Shown here piece after piece: positions 1 through 6,086 of a stretch of DNA of 6,639 nt. Under the pieces are notes generated by a model. That model was given only the letters and a program-made list of their open reading frames with translations. It had not been told where the DNA came from and did not search any database. The translations under genes were made by a program, and so were the position numbers. How positions within the stretch are numbered: the first letter of the stretch is position 1; each line of letters opens with the position of its first letter. This stretch comes from Porticoccus sp041592135 (GTDB lineage Bacteria; Pseudomonadota; Gammaproteobacteria; Pseudomonadales; Porticoccaceae), in assembly GCA_041592135.1 (NCBI GenBank), contig JBFHQR010000131.1; one strand, given 5' to 3'.

Positions 1-26
1 ATTGCGGGAATCATGTAACCCGCAAT
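1..26. repeat. Inverted repeat (8-bp stem) beyond the receptor gene
   Basis: ATTGCGGG at 1-8 is the exact reverse complement of CCCGCAAT at 19-26, with a 10-nt loop. It lies beyond the stop of the leftward TonB receptor gene and touches the window edge. It could form a bidirectional terminator hairpin between convergent genes, but no clean U-run follows on the plus strand and the other side is outside the window. The dyad is seen directly; its role is inferred. Confidence 0.4.
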
Positions 27-41
27 CACCGACTTTGTTTA

Positions 42-58
42 CCTGCGCGAGGCGCAGG
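42..58 (-). terminator. GC-rich hairpin just after the receptor stop codon
   Basis: CCTGCGC (42-48) and GCGCAGG (52-58) form a perfect 7-bp stem closing a 3-nt loop, 8 nt beyond the stop codon of the leftward TonB receptor gene. Position and stability suit a transcription end or an RNA 3'-end stabiliser. Reading leftward, the hairpin is followed by TAAACAAAG rather than a T-tract, so it is not a textbook intrinsic terminator. Confidence 0.4.
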
Positions 59-66
59 CTCAGGGA

Positions 67-2067
67 TTAGAAGCTGTAGCGTGCGCCCAGTTCCAGGCTC
101 ATGGCTGATTCCGGGGCGATATCGCGCAGATAGGAGGTGGCGTTGCGAATTTCCTCGTCCAGCAGGTTGGTGCCTTTCACAAATAACAGCCAGTCACCCT
201 GGGGGGTATTGATGTGGTAGTGAAGGTGGGCGTCCAGCCGGGTGTAGTTGTCGGTGTCAGGCTCAAACTCGCCGGCGTGACTCTGGTCGTTGGCCTGGGT
301 CAGGCGCACACCGGCATTCCAGCTGTAGGCGGTGTAATCCAGCGCCATGCCGTAGCGCAGCGGTGGAATGCGGGGCACATCGCCACTGCTATCCAGTTTG
401 GCGCGCACGTAGTCACTGAACAGTTCGACCTGCCAGCGCTCGCCCACGGGAATGCCCAGTGACGCTTCAATACCGCGGAAGGTGGCGTCTTCCTGCTGGA
501 ATTGGTAGATGGGCAATTCCTCATCAGGATCAAAGGCACCGGTATTTTTCTTGAAGATGAAATCGTCGATGGCGTTGTAGAACAGGTTGAGGTTCAGTTC
601 CACCGGACCCTCGTAGCGGTAGCCCAGCTCCAGGTTGTGGCTGGTTTCCTCGTCCAGATCGCTATCCCCCAGGTCAAAGGATTCACTGGCGTGGTGGGGT
701 CCGTTGGACAATAGCTCTTCAACCGCCGGGGCGCGCTGGGCGCGGGTCAATGAGAAGCTCAGGGCGTGTTCATCGGTTAACTGCCACAGGGCCCGCGCCG
801 ACAGGCTTTGGGTGTTGTGGCTGATGTCCGAATCCCCCTGCGGGTCGATGGTCTGGCGATCCAGGCGCAGCCCCAGTTCATAGCTCCAGTCGTCTATCTC
901 GGTTTCCCCGGTCCAGAAAATACCGCCCTGGCGGATATCCGATTTGGGGATGAACGCCTCCTCGCCGATGGCGGCGAACTGACGATCTTCCAGCTGGGAG
1001 CCGATGGCGCCGCGCCAGCCGGCGATTTCCCGGTGCAGTAGTTCAATGCGTCCCTCAAAGGCTTCGTTGGTGAATTTGGTGCCCTTGGCGCCCCCTTCAA
1101 TTTCTATGTGTTCGTAGTCGTTGTAGCCGAGGCGGAATCGGCCCAGTTCAAAGCCGGGCAGCACATCGGCCCATTCGCCTTTCAGGTCCACCCTGGTCTG
1201 TTCCTGGTCGATGCGGATCAGTTCCGGCTCTTCATCCTCTTCATCTTCATGGTGGTGAACGGCTGGGGGGATGCCATAGAGATTTTCCAGGCGGCTGACG
1301 GCGAGGCCGATAAAGCCGTCGTCGCCCACCCAGGACAAACCGCCGGTAACGCTGTGGGCTTGGGTATCGGTGTTGGCGATAAAGCCGCGGGTGGTTTCGT
1401 GCTCGCCGGGTTCTTCTCCGGGTTCCGGCTCCTGGGCAAAGCCTTCGATTTCCAGGTCGTTGCTGTCACGGTACATGCCGTCCAGGTGCCAGGCCCAGTT
1501 GCCCTGGCCGCCCTCCAGCAGGAACACATTGCTGTTCTGGTCATTGGCGGTGTTGTGGCGGTACTCCACGGCGCCGCGAAGTTGTTCCGGTACTTCGTCG
1601 GGAATGCGGTTGTCGATGACATTGACGACACCGCCGATGGCGCCGTTACCGTAGCGCAGGGTGGCGGGGCCACGCAGTACTTCAATGCGCTCGGCCACCA
1701 GCGCCTCGGTGGTAATGCTGTGGTCGCCGCTGGCGGTGGAGGCATCCAGGGTGCCGAGGCTGTCCTGCATGATTTTGACCCGGCCATCGCTCTGGCCGCG
1801 AATCACCGGCTTGCCGACGCCGGGGCCAAAGCCGGAGCTGGTGACCCCGGCTTCATCTTTCAGTGATTCGCCGATGGTGGCGGCGGCCTTGTTGTGCAGT
1901 TCCTCGCCACTGAGAATGCTGACGGCCTGGTTGATTCCCGCGGCATCCTCTTCCAGCGGTGAGGCGGAAACGATCACTTCATTCAATTCGGTGTGGTGTT
2001 GGTCTTGGGCGGACAGAACGCCCGGCAGGCTGGTTAATGCCAGCGCTGCCACGAAGAATTTTTTCAT
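67..2067 (-). CDS. TonB-dependent outer-membrane receptor, probable zinc (ZnuD-like) importer
   Basis: This 666-residue protein is an outer-membrane active transporter that would take up a ligand using energy from TonB-ExbB-ExbD. Seen in the sequence: a signal peptide (residues 1-20, ending VLSA); a His pair at 24-25; a TonB box (ELNEVIVSA, 27-35); a plug domain to about 151 with IRGQSDGR near 89-96 and the conserved block ERIEVLRGPATLRYGNGAIG; then a beta barrel ending in LGARYSF with the usual terminal Phe. Two predicted extracellular loops are very acidic: one rich in E and P near 210-226, and one with HHH at 271-273 followed by a D/E run. His/acid loops are known in the zinc receptor ZnuD, and the C-terminal pattern NLLDEE...SYLRDIAPE fits that group. 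The ATG at 2067 is preferred over an in-frame TTG at 2073 because AGGGA lies 9 nt before the ATG but only 3 nt before the TTG. The gene is probably co-transcribed with the small His/Cys gene upstream. The zinc substrate is an inference; haem or another metal remains possible. Confidence 0.93.
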   Translation of the reverse strand: MKKFFVAALALTSLPGVLSAQDQHHTELNEVIVSASPLEEDAAGINQAVSILSGEELHNKAAATIGESLKDEAGVTSSGFGPGVGKPVIRGQSDGRVKIMQDSLGTLDASTASGDHSITTEALVAERIEVLRGPATLRYGNGAIGGVVNVIDNRIPDEVPEQLRGAVEYRHNTANDQNSNVFLLEGGQGNWAWHLDGMYRDSNDLEIEGFAQEPEPGEEPGEHETTRGFIANTDTQAHSVTGGLSWVGDDGFIGLAVSRLENLYGIPPAVHHHEDEEDEEPELIRIDQEQTRVDLKGEWADVLPGFELGRFRLGYNDYEHIEIEGGAKGTKFTNEAFEGRIELLHREIAGWRGAIGSQLEDRQFAAIGEEAFIPKSDIRQGGIFWTGETEIDDWSYELGLRLDRQTIDPQGDSDISHNTQSLSARALWQLTDEHALSFSLTRAQRAPAVEELLSNGPHHASESFDLGDSDLDEETSHNLELGYRYEGPVELNLNLFYNAIDDFIFKKNTGAFDPDEELPIYQFQQEDATFRGIEASLGIPVGERWQVELFSDYVRAKLDSSGDVPRIPPLRYGMALDYTAYSWNAGVRLTQANDQSHAGEFEPDTDNYTRLDAHLHYHINTPQGDWLLFVKGTNLLDEEIRNATSYLRDIAPESAMSLELGARYSF

Positions 2068-2076
2068 GGTCAAACA

Positions 2077-2081
2077 TCCCT
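2077..2081 (-). promoter_or_regulatory. Ribosome binding site that decides the receptor start
   Basis: On the minus strand AGGGA lies 9 nt before the ATG at 2067 and only 3 nt before the in-frame TTG at 2073. The spacing favours the ATG as the start of the TonB receptor and removes two residues from the longest open frame. Confidence 0.5.
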
Positions 2082-2122
2082 AATCAGAAATGAGATTCAA
2101 AAGATTTTTTTGCTGTGTCAGT

Positions 2123-2401
2123 TCAGATCGGGGAAGGCGGGGCGCGGCTGTTGCGCGGGGCAGCGGTGTTGCGGACAGGTGCCGCGACCAGAGTAAACAG
2201 CGACACCGCGGCCACGGGGAGCAGGTCGATAGCGGCCGGGCGGCTTTCCAGCGCAGCGTCATCGCCGTTGGCGCTGTGGCAGATTTCACAGCCGACCCTG
2301 TCATTATCCAGGTGAATATGCGACGCCGCTGTTTCACTCAACCACAGGGTGGTGAGGGCCAGCAGGCAGACAAGCAAAATGTTGGGGCTTCGCAACCGCA
2401 T
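2123..2401 (-). CDS. Small exported His/Cys protein, DUF2946 / zinc-chaperone type
   Basis: This 92-residue protein has an N-terminal hydrophobic signal or anchor (about residues 8-26, ending ETAAS), then HIH at 28-30 and CEICH at 38-42. A second hydrophobic stretch (about 58-74) and a short Pro/Arg tail containing RAPP follow. An export signal, an HxH plus CxxC metal-binding cluster and a C-terminal RAPP are features I associate with DUF2946-like proteins and with small 'zinc uptake chaperone' proteins encoded beside Zur-controlled TonB receptors. The gene lies 55 bp upstream of the receptor on the same strand, which suggests an operon and a periplasmic role in passing on or sensing the metal. 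No strong Shine-Dalgarno is seen before the ATG, and I found no better upstream start. The fold and the metal are inferred; the motif residues are seen directly. Confidence 0.72.
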   Translation of the reverse strand: MRLRSPNILLVCLLALTTLWLSETAASHIHLDNDRVGCEICHSANGDDAALESRPAAIDLLPVAAVSLFTLVAAPVRNTAAPRNSRAPPSPI

Positions 2402-2432
2402 ATCGCCGCAAATAACCAGGAAAAGGGACTCG

Positions 2433-2455
2433 GCAGTGTAATGACTTCACACTGC
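2433..2455. promoter_or_regulatory. Candidate operator: perfect 7-bp dyad with 9-bp spacer
   Basis: GCAGTGT (2433-2439) and ACACTGC (2449-2455) are exact inverted repeats in a 23-bp site, 32 bp upstream of the small His/Cys gene and between it and hisB. Zur and Fur-family operators have about this size and lie at such places, so a Zur-type operator for the metal-uptake unit is plausible. The core lacks the usual TTATAA-like centre, so the regulator is not identified. It resembles a CRP site but is one base too short in the spacer. Confidence 0.4.
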
Positions 2456-2481
2456 TTATGGAAGGGTGGGGTTGGGGGCTT

Positions 2482-2487
2482 TATAAT
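2482..2487 (+). promoter_or_regulatory. Probable -10 box of the hisB promoter
   Basis: A perfect TATAAT lies 42 bp before the hisB ATG. The hexamer 17 bp upstream (TGGAAG) is a poor -35 match, so the promoter would be weak or need an activator. The same AT-rich patch reads TATTAT on the other strand and could also serve the divergent metal-uptake genes. Confidence 0.5.
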
Positions 2488-2528
2488 ACGCCGTCCCGAC
2501 AACTGCGGGCAGAATTTTGGAGAGACCC

Positions 2529-3122
2529 ATGGCGCAACGCAAGGCGGCTGTCAGTCGCGATACCCTGGAAACCCGGATTACCGTGGAGATCAATCTCGAC
2601 GGCACCGGTCAGTCCAGCTTTGAAACCGGCGTGCCCTTCCTGGATCACATGCTGGACCAGATTGCCCGCCATGGCCTGATTGATATCGCCGTCAGGGCCG
2701 AGGGCGATACCCACATCGACGATCACCACACCGTGGAAGACATCGGCATTACCCTGGGCCAGGCATTCCAGCAGGCGCTGGGCGACAAGAAAGGTCTGCG
2801 CCGCTATGGCCACGCCTATGTGCCGCTGGATGAAGCGCTGTCCCGGGTGGTGGTGGATTTCTCCGGCCGGCCGGGTCTGGAAATGTTCGTGGATTTCACC
2901 CGCGCTCGCGTCGGTGGTTTTGATGTCGACCTGGCCTACGAGTTTTTCCAGGGGTTCGTCAACCACGCCGGGGTGACCCTGCACATTGATAACCTGCGTG
3001 GCAGCAACACCCACCACCAGATTGAAACCATCTTCAAGGCCTTTGGCCGCGCAGTGAGGATGGCCGTGGAACTGGACCCGAGAATGGCCGGCGTGATGCC
3101 GTCCACCAAGGGCACCCTTTAA
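2529..3122 (+). CDS. hisB: Imidazoleglycerol-phosphate dehydratase (monofunctional HisB)
   Basis: This cytoplasmic Mn-dependent enzyme of histidine biosynthesis dehydrates imidazole-glycerol phosphate to imidazole-acetol phosphate. The 197-residue product has the whole family signature: FLDHMLDQ (37-44), the metal-ligand motif DDHHTVED (64-71), NHAGVTLHIDNLRG (145-158), and the second His cluster GSNTHHQIE (158-166) followed by the FKAFGRA helix. Length matches the monofunctional enzyme of pseudomonads, without the phosphatase domain found in the fused E. coli HisB. The ATG at 2529 is preceded by GGAG at 2519-2522 with 6-nt spacing, which decides against an in-frame TTG at 2517. It is the first gene of a hisB-hisH-hisA run, and hisH begins 12 bp after its stop. 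Confidence 0.97.
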   Translation: MAQRKAAVSRDTLETRITVEINLDGTGQSSFETGVPFLDHMLDQIARHGLIDIAVRAEGDTHIDDHHTVEDIGITLGQAFQQALGDKKGLRRYGHAYVPLDEALSRVVVDFSGRPGLEMFVDFTRARVGGFDVDLAYEFFQGFVNHAGVTLHIDNLRGSNTHHQIETIFKAFGRAVRMAVELDPRMAGVMPSTKGTL

Positions 3123-3134
3123 GCAGTAATTCCT

Positions 3135-3791
3135 ATGACAGATTTTCGTACCCGTATCGCTGTGCTGGATTATGGCATGGGCAACCTGCATTCCGTGTCC
3201 AAGGCACTGGAACTGGTGGCGCCCCGCGCCGAAGTGATCATCACCTCCGACGCCGCTGAAGTGGAAGATGCCGATCGGGTGGTGTTCCCCGGGGTGGGTG
3301 CCATTCGCGATTGCATGGGAGAAATTCGCCGTCTCGGTTTCGATCGCATCGTCGCCAAGGCCGTCAAACAGGGCAAACCGGTGCTGGGCATTTGCGTCGG
3401 CATGCAGGCGCTGCTGGAGCACAGTGAGGAAAACAACGGCGTCGACTGCCTGGGAATTCTGCCCGGTCAGGTGCGCTTTTTCGGTCGCGACCTCCGCGAC
3501 GCCAATGGCGAAAAGCTGAAGGTTCCGCACATGGGCTGGAATCGGGTGCATCAGGCCATCGATCACCCCATGTGGCACGGCATCGAACAGGACGCGCGCT
3601 TCTACTTCGTGCACAGCTACTACGTGGACGAGAGCCGCCCCGAGCTGGTGGCGGGCACCTGTGACTATTCCGTGCGCTTTGCCGCTGCGGTGGTGCGCGA
3701 CAATCTGTTCGCGGTGCAATTCCACCCGGAAAAGAGTCACACCGCCGGTTTGCAGTTGCTGAGCAACTTCGTCTCCTGGCTGGGTGAATAA
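3135..3791 (+). CDS. hisH: Imidazole-glycerol-phosphate synthase, glutamine amidotransferase subunit HisH
   Basis: This class I glutaminase releases ammonia from glutamine and channels it to HisF, which makes imidazole-glycerol phosphate and AICAR from PRFAR. The 218-residue protein shows an N-terminal DYGMGNLHS (12-20), the oxyanion-strand motif PGVG (52-55), the nucleophile elbow GICVGMQ with Cys87, and the triad partners His197 and Glu199 in FHPEKSH. The interface segment VPHMGWN (130-136) is also present. Its length is near the usual 200-215. No clear Shine-Dalgarno precedes the ATG, so translation may be coupled to hisB, whose stop lies 12 bp upstream. The HisF partner is not encoded within this window. 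Confidence 0.97.
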   Translation: MTDFRTRIAVLDYGMGNLHSVSKALELVAPRAEVIITSDAAEVEDADRVVFPGVGAIRDCMGEIRRLGFDRIVAKAVKQGKPVLGICVGMQALLEHSEENNGVDCLGILPGQVRFFGRDLRDANGEKLKVPHMGWNRVHQAIDHPMWHGIEQDARFYFVHSYYVDESRPELVAGTCDYSVRFAAAVVRDNLFAVQFHPEKSHTAGLQLLSNFVSWLGE

Positions 3792-3854
3792 CCCCGTCGG
3801 GTTGGCCGCCCCATAACGATAATGACCACCCCAGAACAGACAGGAATTTAAGCA

Positions 3855-4583
3855 GTGCTGATTATCCCCGCAATTGATTTGAAAGATGGCCAGTGCGTGC
3901 GCCTGCGCCAGGGCCGCATGGAAGATTCCACCGTATTCTCCGGCAACCCCGTGGATATGGCGGCCCGCTGGGTGGAAGCCGGCGCCCGCCGCCTGCACCT
4001 GGTGGACCTGAACGGCGCCTTTGCCGGCGAGCCGGTCAACGGGGAAGTGGTCAACGCCATTGCCAAGGCCTACCCGAGACTGCCGATCCAGATCGGCGGC
4101 GGCATCCGCAGCGCCGAGACCATCGAGGCCTACCTGAAGGCCGGCGTGGAATACGTGATTATCGGCACCAAGGCAGTGAAAGAGCCCGAATTCGTTACCG
4201 AGATGTGCAAGCAGTTCCCCGGCCATATCATCGTCGGTATCGATGCCAAGAAAGGCCTGGTGGCCACCGATGGCTGGGCCGAAGTCACGGAAGTGCGCGC
4301 CACCGATTTGGCCAAGCGTTTTGAAGCCGATGGCGTCAGCGCCATCGTCTACACCGACATCGACCGCGACGGCATGATGCAGGGCGTCAATGTCGAGGCC
4401 ACAGTGGCCATGGCCAATGCCTCTTCCATTCCGGTGATCGCCTCCGGTGGCATCACCAACATGGACGATATCGTCGCCCTCCACGCCGTAGCTGATAAGG
4501 GCATTCTCGGCGCCATCACCGGCCGCGCCATCTACGAGGGCACTCTGGACGTGGCTGAAGCCCAAAACCTCTGTGATAACTGA
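3855..4583 (+). CDS. hisA: ProFAR isomerase HisA
   Basis: HisA is a cytoplasmic (beta/alpha)8-barrel isomerase that converts ProFAR to PRFAR, the substrate of HisH-HisF. The 242-residue product starts MLIIPAIDLKDG with catalytic Asp8. The second catalytic Asp is Asp130 in VGIDAKKG. Phosphate-binding loops are visible as GGGIRS (81-86), ASGGI (196-200) and GRAIYEG (223-229). The start is GTG at 3855, with AGGA at 3842-3845 spaced 9 nt, and it matches the usual family N-terminus. It follows hisH after 63 bp; in Pseudomonas a small gene may lie at that place, but none is seen here. In related genomes hisF normally follows directly. Here a hairpin and unrelated genes follow. Confidence 0.97.
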   Translation: MLIIPAIDLKDGQCVRLRQGRMEDSTVFSGNPVDMAARWVEAGARRLHLVDLNGAFAGEPVNGEVVNAIAKAYPRLPIQIGGGIRSAETIEAYLKAGVEYVIIGTKAVKEPEFVTEMCKQFPGHIIVGIDAKKGLVATDGWAEVTEVRATDLAKRFEADGVSAIVYTDIDRDGMMQGVNVEATVAMANASSIPVIASGGITNMDDIVALHAVADKGILGAITGRAIYEGTLDVAEAQNLCDN

Positions 4584-4619
4584 CTAGCCAGTCACGCTGC
4601 AACTGGAAAACGGTATCGG

Positions 4620-4651
4620 CTGGCCGCCATTTGATTCAGAATGGCGGCCAG
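4620..4651 (+). terminator. 12-bp-stem hairpin after hisA
   Basis: CTGGCCGCCATT (4620-4631) and AATGGCGGCCAG (4640-4651) are exact inverted repeats closing an 8-nt loop, 36 bp after the hisA stop. Such a strong GC-rich stem is a likely end of the his transcript. What follows (GTTCCCGTTCAGGTTTCC) is only moderately T-rich, so termination may be partial. The next gene starts 22 bp downstream, and an alternative upstream ATG (4641) would lie inside the right arm. Confidence 0.6.
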
Positions 4652-4673
4652 GTTCCCGTTCAGGTTTCCAGCC

Positions 4674-5144
4674 ATGACTACTCGTATTAGCAGTGCCGAA
4701 CTCATCAGAAGGGTCGAGCTTTTTGTGCTGATTCTCGGCATGACCATTCCTCTTTACCTTCTCAGCCGGGGTGCCAAAAGCGCATTTGTTGTCAACCTGA
4801 GGACTGGTCTGATGCTGGAAGATGTCCTGCTCACGGCGTTCAGTCTCATGGTTATGGGGGCGATTGTGGTTTCACCCTTTTTATTGTTGGCGCTGCTGGG
4901 CAAGAAAGTTGCCGGTACAGGGCCAACGAATCCATATCAGAAAGCGGGCTTGGTTATTTCTCTACTGATTGCCGCATTGTCTGTTTATCTCTATATGGCC
5001 GCCCGCCACACTGTCCCCACTGACCTGTCTTCTACCGAGGGCCTGGTCTTTATCTCCACGCCAATCTATTTGTGCCTGATAGGCAGCGCCTTATACGGGC
5101 TGCTGAATTTTCTGTATTCACGACAAAAAGTCGCTGCGCTGTAA
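4674..5144 (+). CDS. Four-helix inner-membrane protein of unknown function
   Basis: I do not recognise this 156-residue protein. Four hydrophobic segments are visible: about residues 14-31, 51-76, 91-110 and 123-147. Short polar connections join them, including GKKVAGTGPTNPYQK after the second helix, and the tail is short and basic. This predicts an integral inner-membrane protein with both ends probably on the same side. The chosen ATG (4674) has a weak AGG 9 nt upstream; an in-frame ATG at 4641 would add 11 residues but lies inside the hairpin arm, so it is less likely. Base composition is visibly less GC-rich than the his genes. It may be read by leakage through the hairpin or from its own promoter. 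No catalytic motif was seen. Confidence 0.65.
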   Translation: MTTRISSAELIRRVELFVLILGMTIPLYLLSRGAKSAFVVNLRTGLMLEDVLLTAFSLMVMGAIVVSPFLLLALLGKKVAGTGPTNPYQKAGLVISLLIAALSVYLYMAARHTVPTDLSSTEGLVFISTPIYLCLIGSALYGLLNFLYSRQKVAAL

Positions 5145-5695
5145 ACGGGGACATCACACACTAAGCCCGGCACTGATGTGGTAACGGCTTATGCGCCCGC
5201 TGAGCAGAGATGACATTTGCTCCATCAGTTCGGTTTCAATCGCCACCCGCCGGGCCTTGACAGCACGCAGCTAAGCCGCAATGCTTTGCGTATATTCTTA
5301 AGCCAAGCCCGATCAAGGAAGATAGATGGCTCGCTTGCCCCGAATACCTCCACTAGCCCCTTTGCGAACAGCTTCGGTAAGCTGGATCGCTGCGTATCCT
5401 TTGCCACCATCTGTACACCCCTACTGCTCGATACGGTCAAAGCTCTGTTCAGGGATAGTGCATTAGCGTGCCGTGTTCCCCTCGGGCACAGAATGTCAGG
5501 ATAAGGAAATAAGTGAAATGAGACAGGATATTGCATTCAAGTTATGGCAAATCACCTTATGGGATATATGGCACTGTGACGCAAAACACTATGTCGGGGT
5601 GCTCTCTGTTTCGCTATTAGGCCCCACCGGCACAATCCGCGGGCCAGCCTAGTACTTCGGTTTCAATTTAGTTAACAACCTAAAGGAGAAGCATC
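5145..5695. other. 551-bp stretch without a convincing gene
   Basis: No open frame here has a convincing start, ribosome site and protein-like composition together. On the minus strand, 5270-5154 reads as a 38-codon open segment (containing KARRVAIETELMEQM) that looks coding-like but has no start, preceded by a stop; it may be the end of a decayed gene. A 44-codon plus-strand frame at 5518-5652 has a moderate ribosome site (AGGA at 5504-5507, 10 nt before the ATG) and is only a weak candidate. A perfect TTGACA at 5257-5262 lacks a matching -10. The stretch may carry the promoter of the small genes that follow, but I cannot place it. Confidence 0.5.
5683..5689 (+). promoter_or_regulatory. Strong ribosome binding site of the 89-residue gene
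   Basis: AAGGAGA lies 7 nt (counted from GGAG) before the ATG at 5696. It fits the anti-Shine-Dalgarno well and supports real translation of the short frame that follows. Confidence 0.7.
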
Positions 5696-5965
5696 ATGGC
5701 TATGATCAAGAATCAAAAGGGCGAAGTCACATTGTTGGGAGTGATCATCGTAGTAGCGGTGCTCGTTGTGGTTGCTCTGATTATTGTTGCAACGACGAAT
5801 CAAAGTTCTCCTCCTCCACCATCGCAGGCACCAGGCACAACAAGCACTTGCTTTACCTACAGTCTTGGTTTGTTGGAGTTTCAATGTGGCGACAATAAAT
5901 TTATGGGGGCTAGCTTCGGTATTTGGGACTGCAAGGCGGGTATCGGTGCCCATCAGTGCAAATGA
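5696..5965 (+). CDS. Small single-span protein with four-Cys C-terminal domain
   Basis: I recognise no family for this 89-residue product. It begins with a short polar, basic segment (MAMIKNQKGE), then one strongly hydrophobic helix (about 11-33, rich in Val/Ile). A Ser/Pro linker (SSPPPPSQAPG, 37-47) leads to a compact tail with Cys52, Cys64, Cys79 and Cys88, two glycine-rich turns and a terminal CK. Basic side first suggests the tail faces the periplasm or outside, where two disulfides could form. The KGEVTLL stretch before the helix loosely recalls the prepilin KGFTLIE motif, but the conserved Glu5 is absent, so pilin-type processing is uncertain. A strong ribosome site supports translation. 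A second Cys-rich gene follows after 121 bp on the same strand. Possible roles include an anchored exported peptide, a pseudopilin-like subunit, or a bacteriocin or its partner; none is shown. Confidence 0.65.
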   Translation: MAMIKNQKGEVTLLGVIIVVAVLVVVALIIVATTNQSSPPPPSQAPGTTSTCFTYSLGLLEFQCGDNKFMGASFGIWDCKAGIGAHQCK

Positions 5966-6076
5966 GCCCGGTATCAAGTTTGAAGTGCGATGGCAAAAAG
6001 CGCGCCTGCTGGCAGCGTTAGCAGAGCGAGGTCCCCACGACCTGTAGCTCTTCTGTATCGTTGGATTGACTTATAG

Positions 6077-6085
6077 GGAGGTGAT
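6077..6085 (+). promoter_or_regulatory. Near-perfect Shine-Dalgarno of the glycine-zipper gene
   Basis: GGAGGTGAT is fully complementary over 9 nt to the usual 3' end of 16S rRNA, and its GGAGG core ends 5 nt before the ATG at 6087. It fixes this start over the longer open frame beginning at 6066 and suggests high translation. Confidence 0.8.
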
Positions 6086-6086
6086 T

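Noticed and set aside
1108..1866. A 252-codon plus-strand open frame inside the TonB receptor gene
   Set aside because: It is the antisense shadow of well-conserved plug and barrel sequence on the minus strand.
2481..4565. A 694-codon open frame on the minus strand across hisB, hisH and hisA
   Set aside because: It is antisense to three unmistakable his genes, and its His/Gly/Ala-rich product is what GC-rich codon bias gives in the opposite frame.
5257..5296. Perfect TTGACA at 5257-5262 with TATATT at 5291-5296 as a promoter
   Set aside because: The 28-bp spacing is far too long, and the hexamer at proper spacing matches TATAAT poorly.
5225..5536. Overlapping open frames on both strands (103 codons minus, 95 codons plus at 5217-5504)
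   Set aside because: Neither has a good ribosome site or a protein-like composition, and they contradict each other; only a short minus-strand piece nearby looks coding-like.
5229..5667. 12-bp direct repeat TTCGGTTTCAAT at 5229-5240 and 5656-5667
   Set aside because: About one 12-mer repeat is expected by chance in a window this long, and no recombinase or element ends are seen with it.
5966..6086. Possible integron attC site or terminator between the two Cys-rich genes
   Set aside because: No paired attC core sequences were found; only a weak 5-bp stem (AGGTC/GACCT near 6030-6044) is visible, followed by an irregular T-containing stretch.
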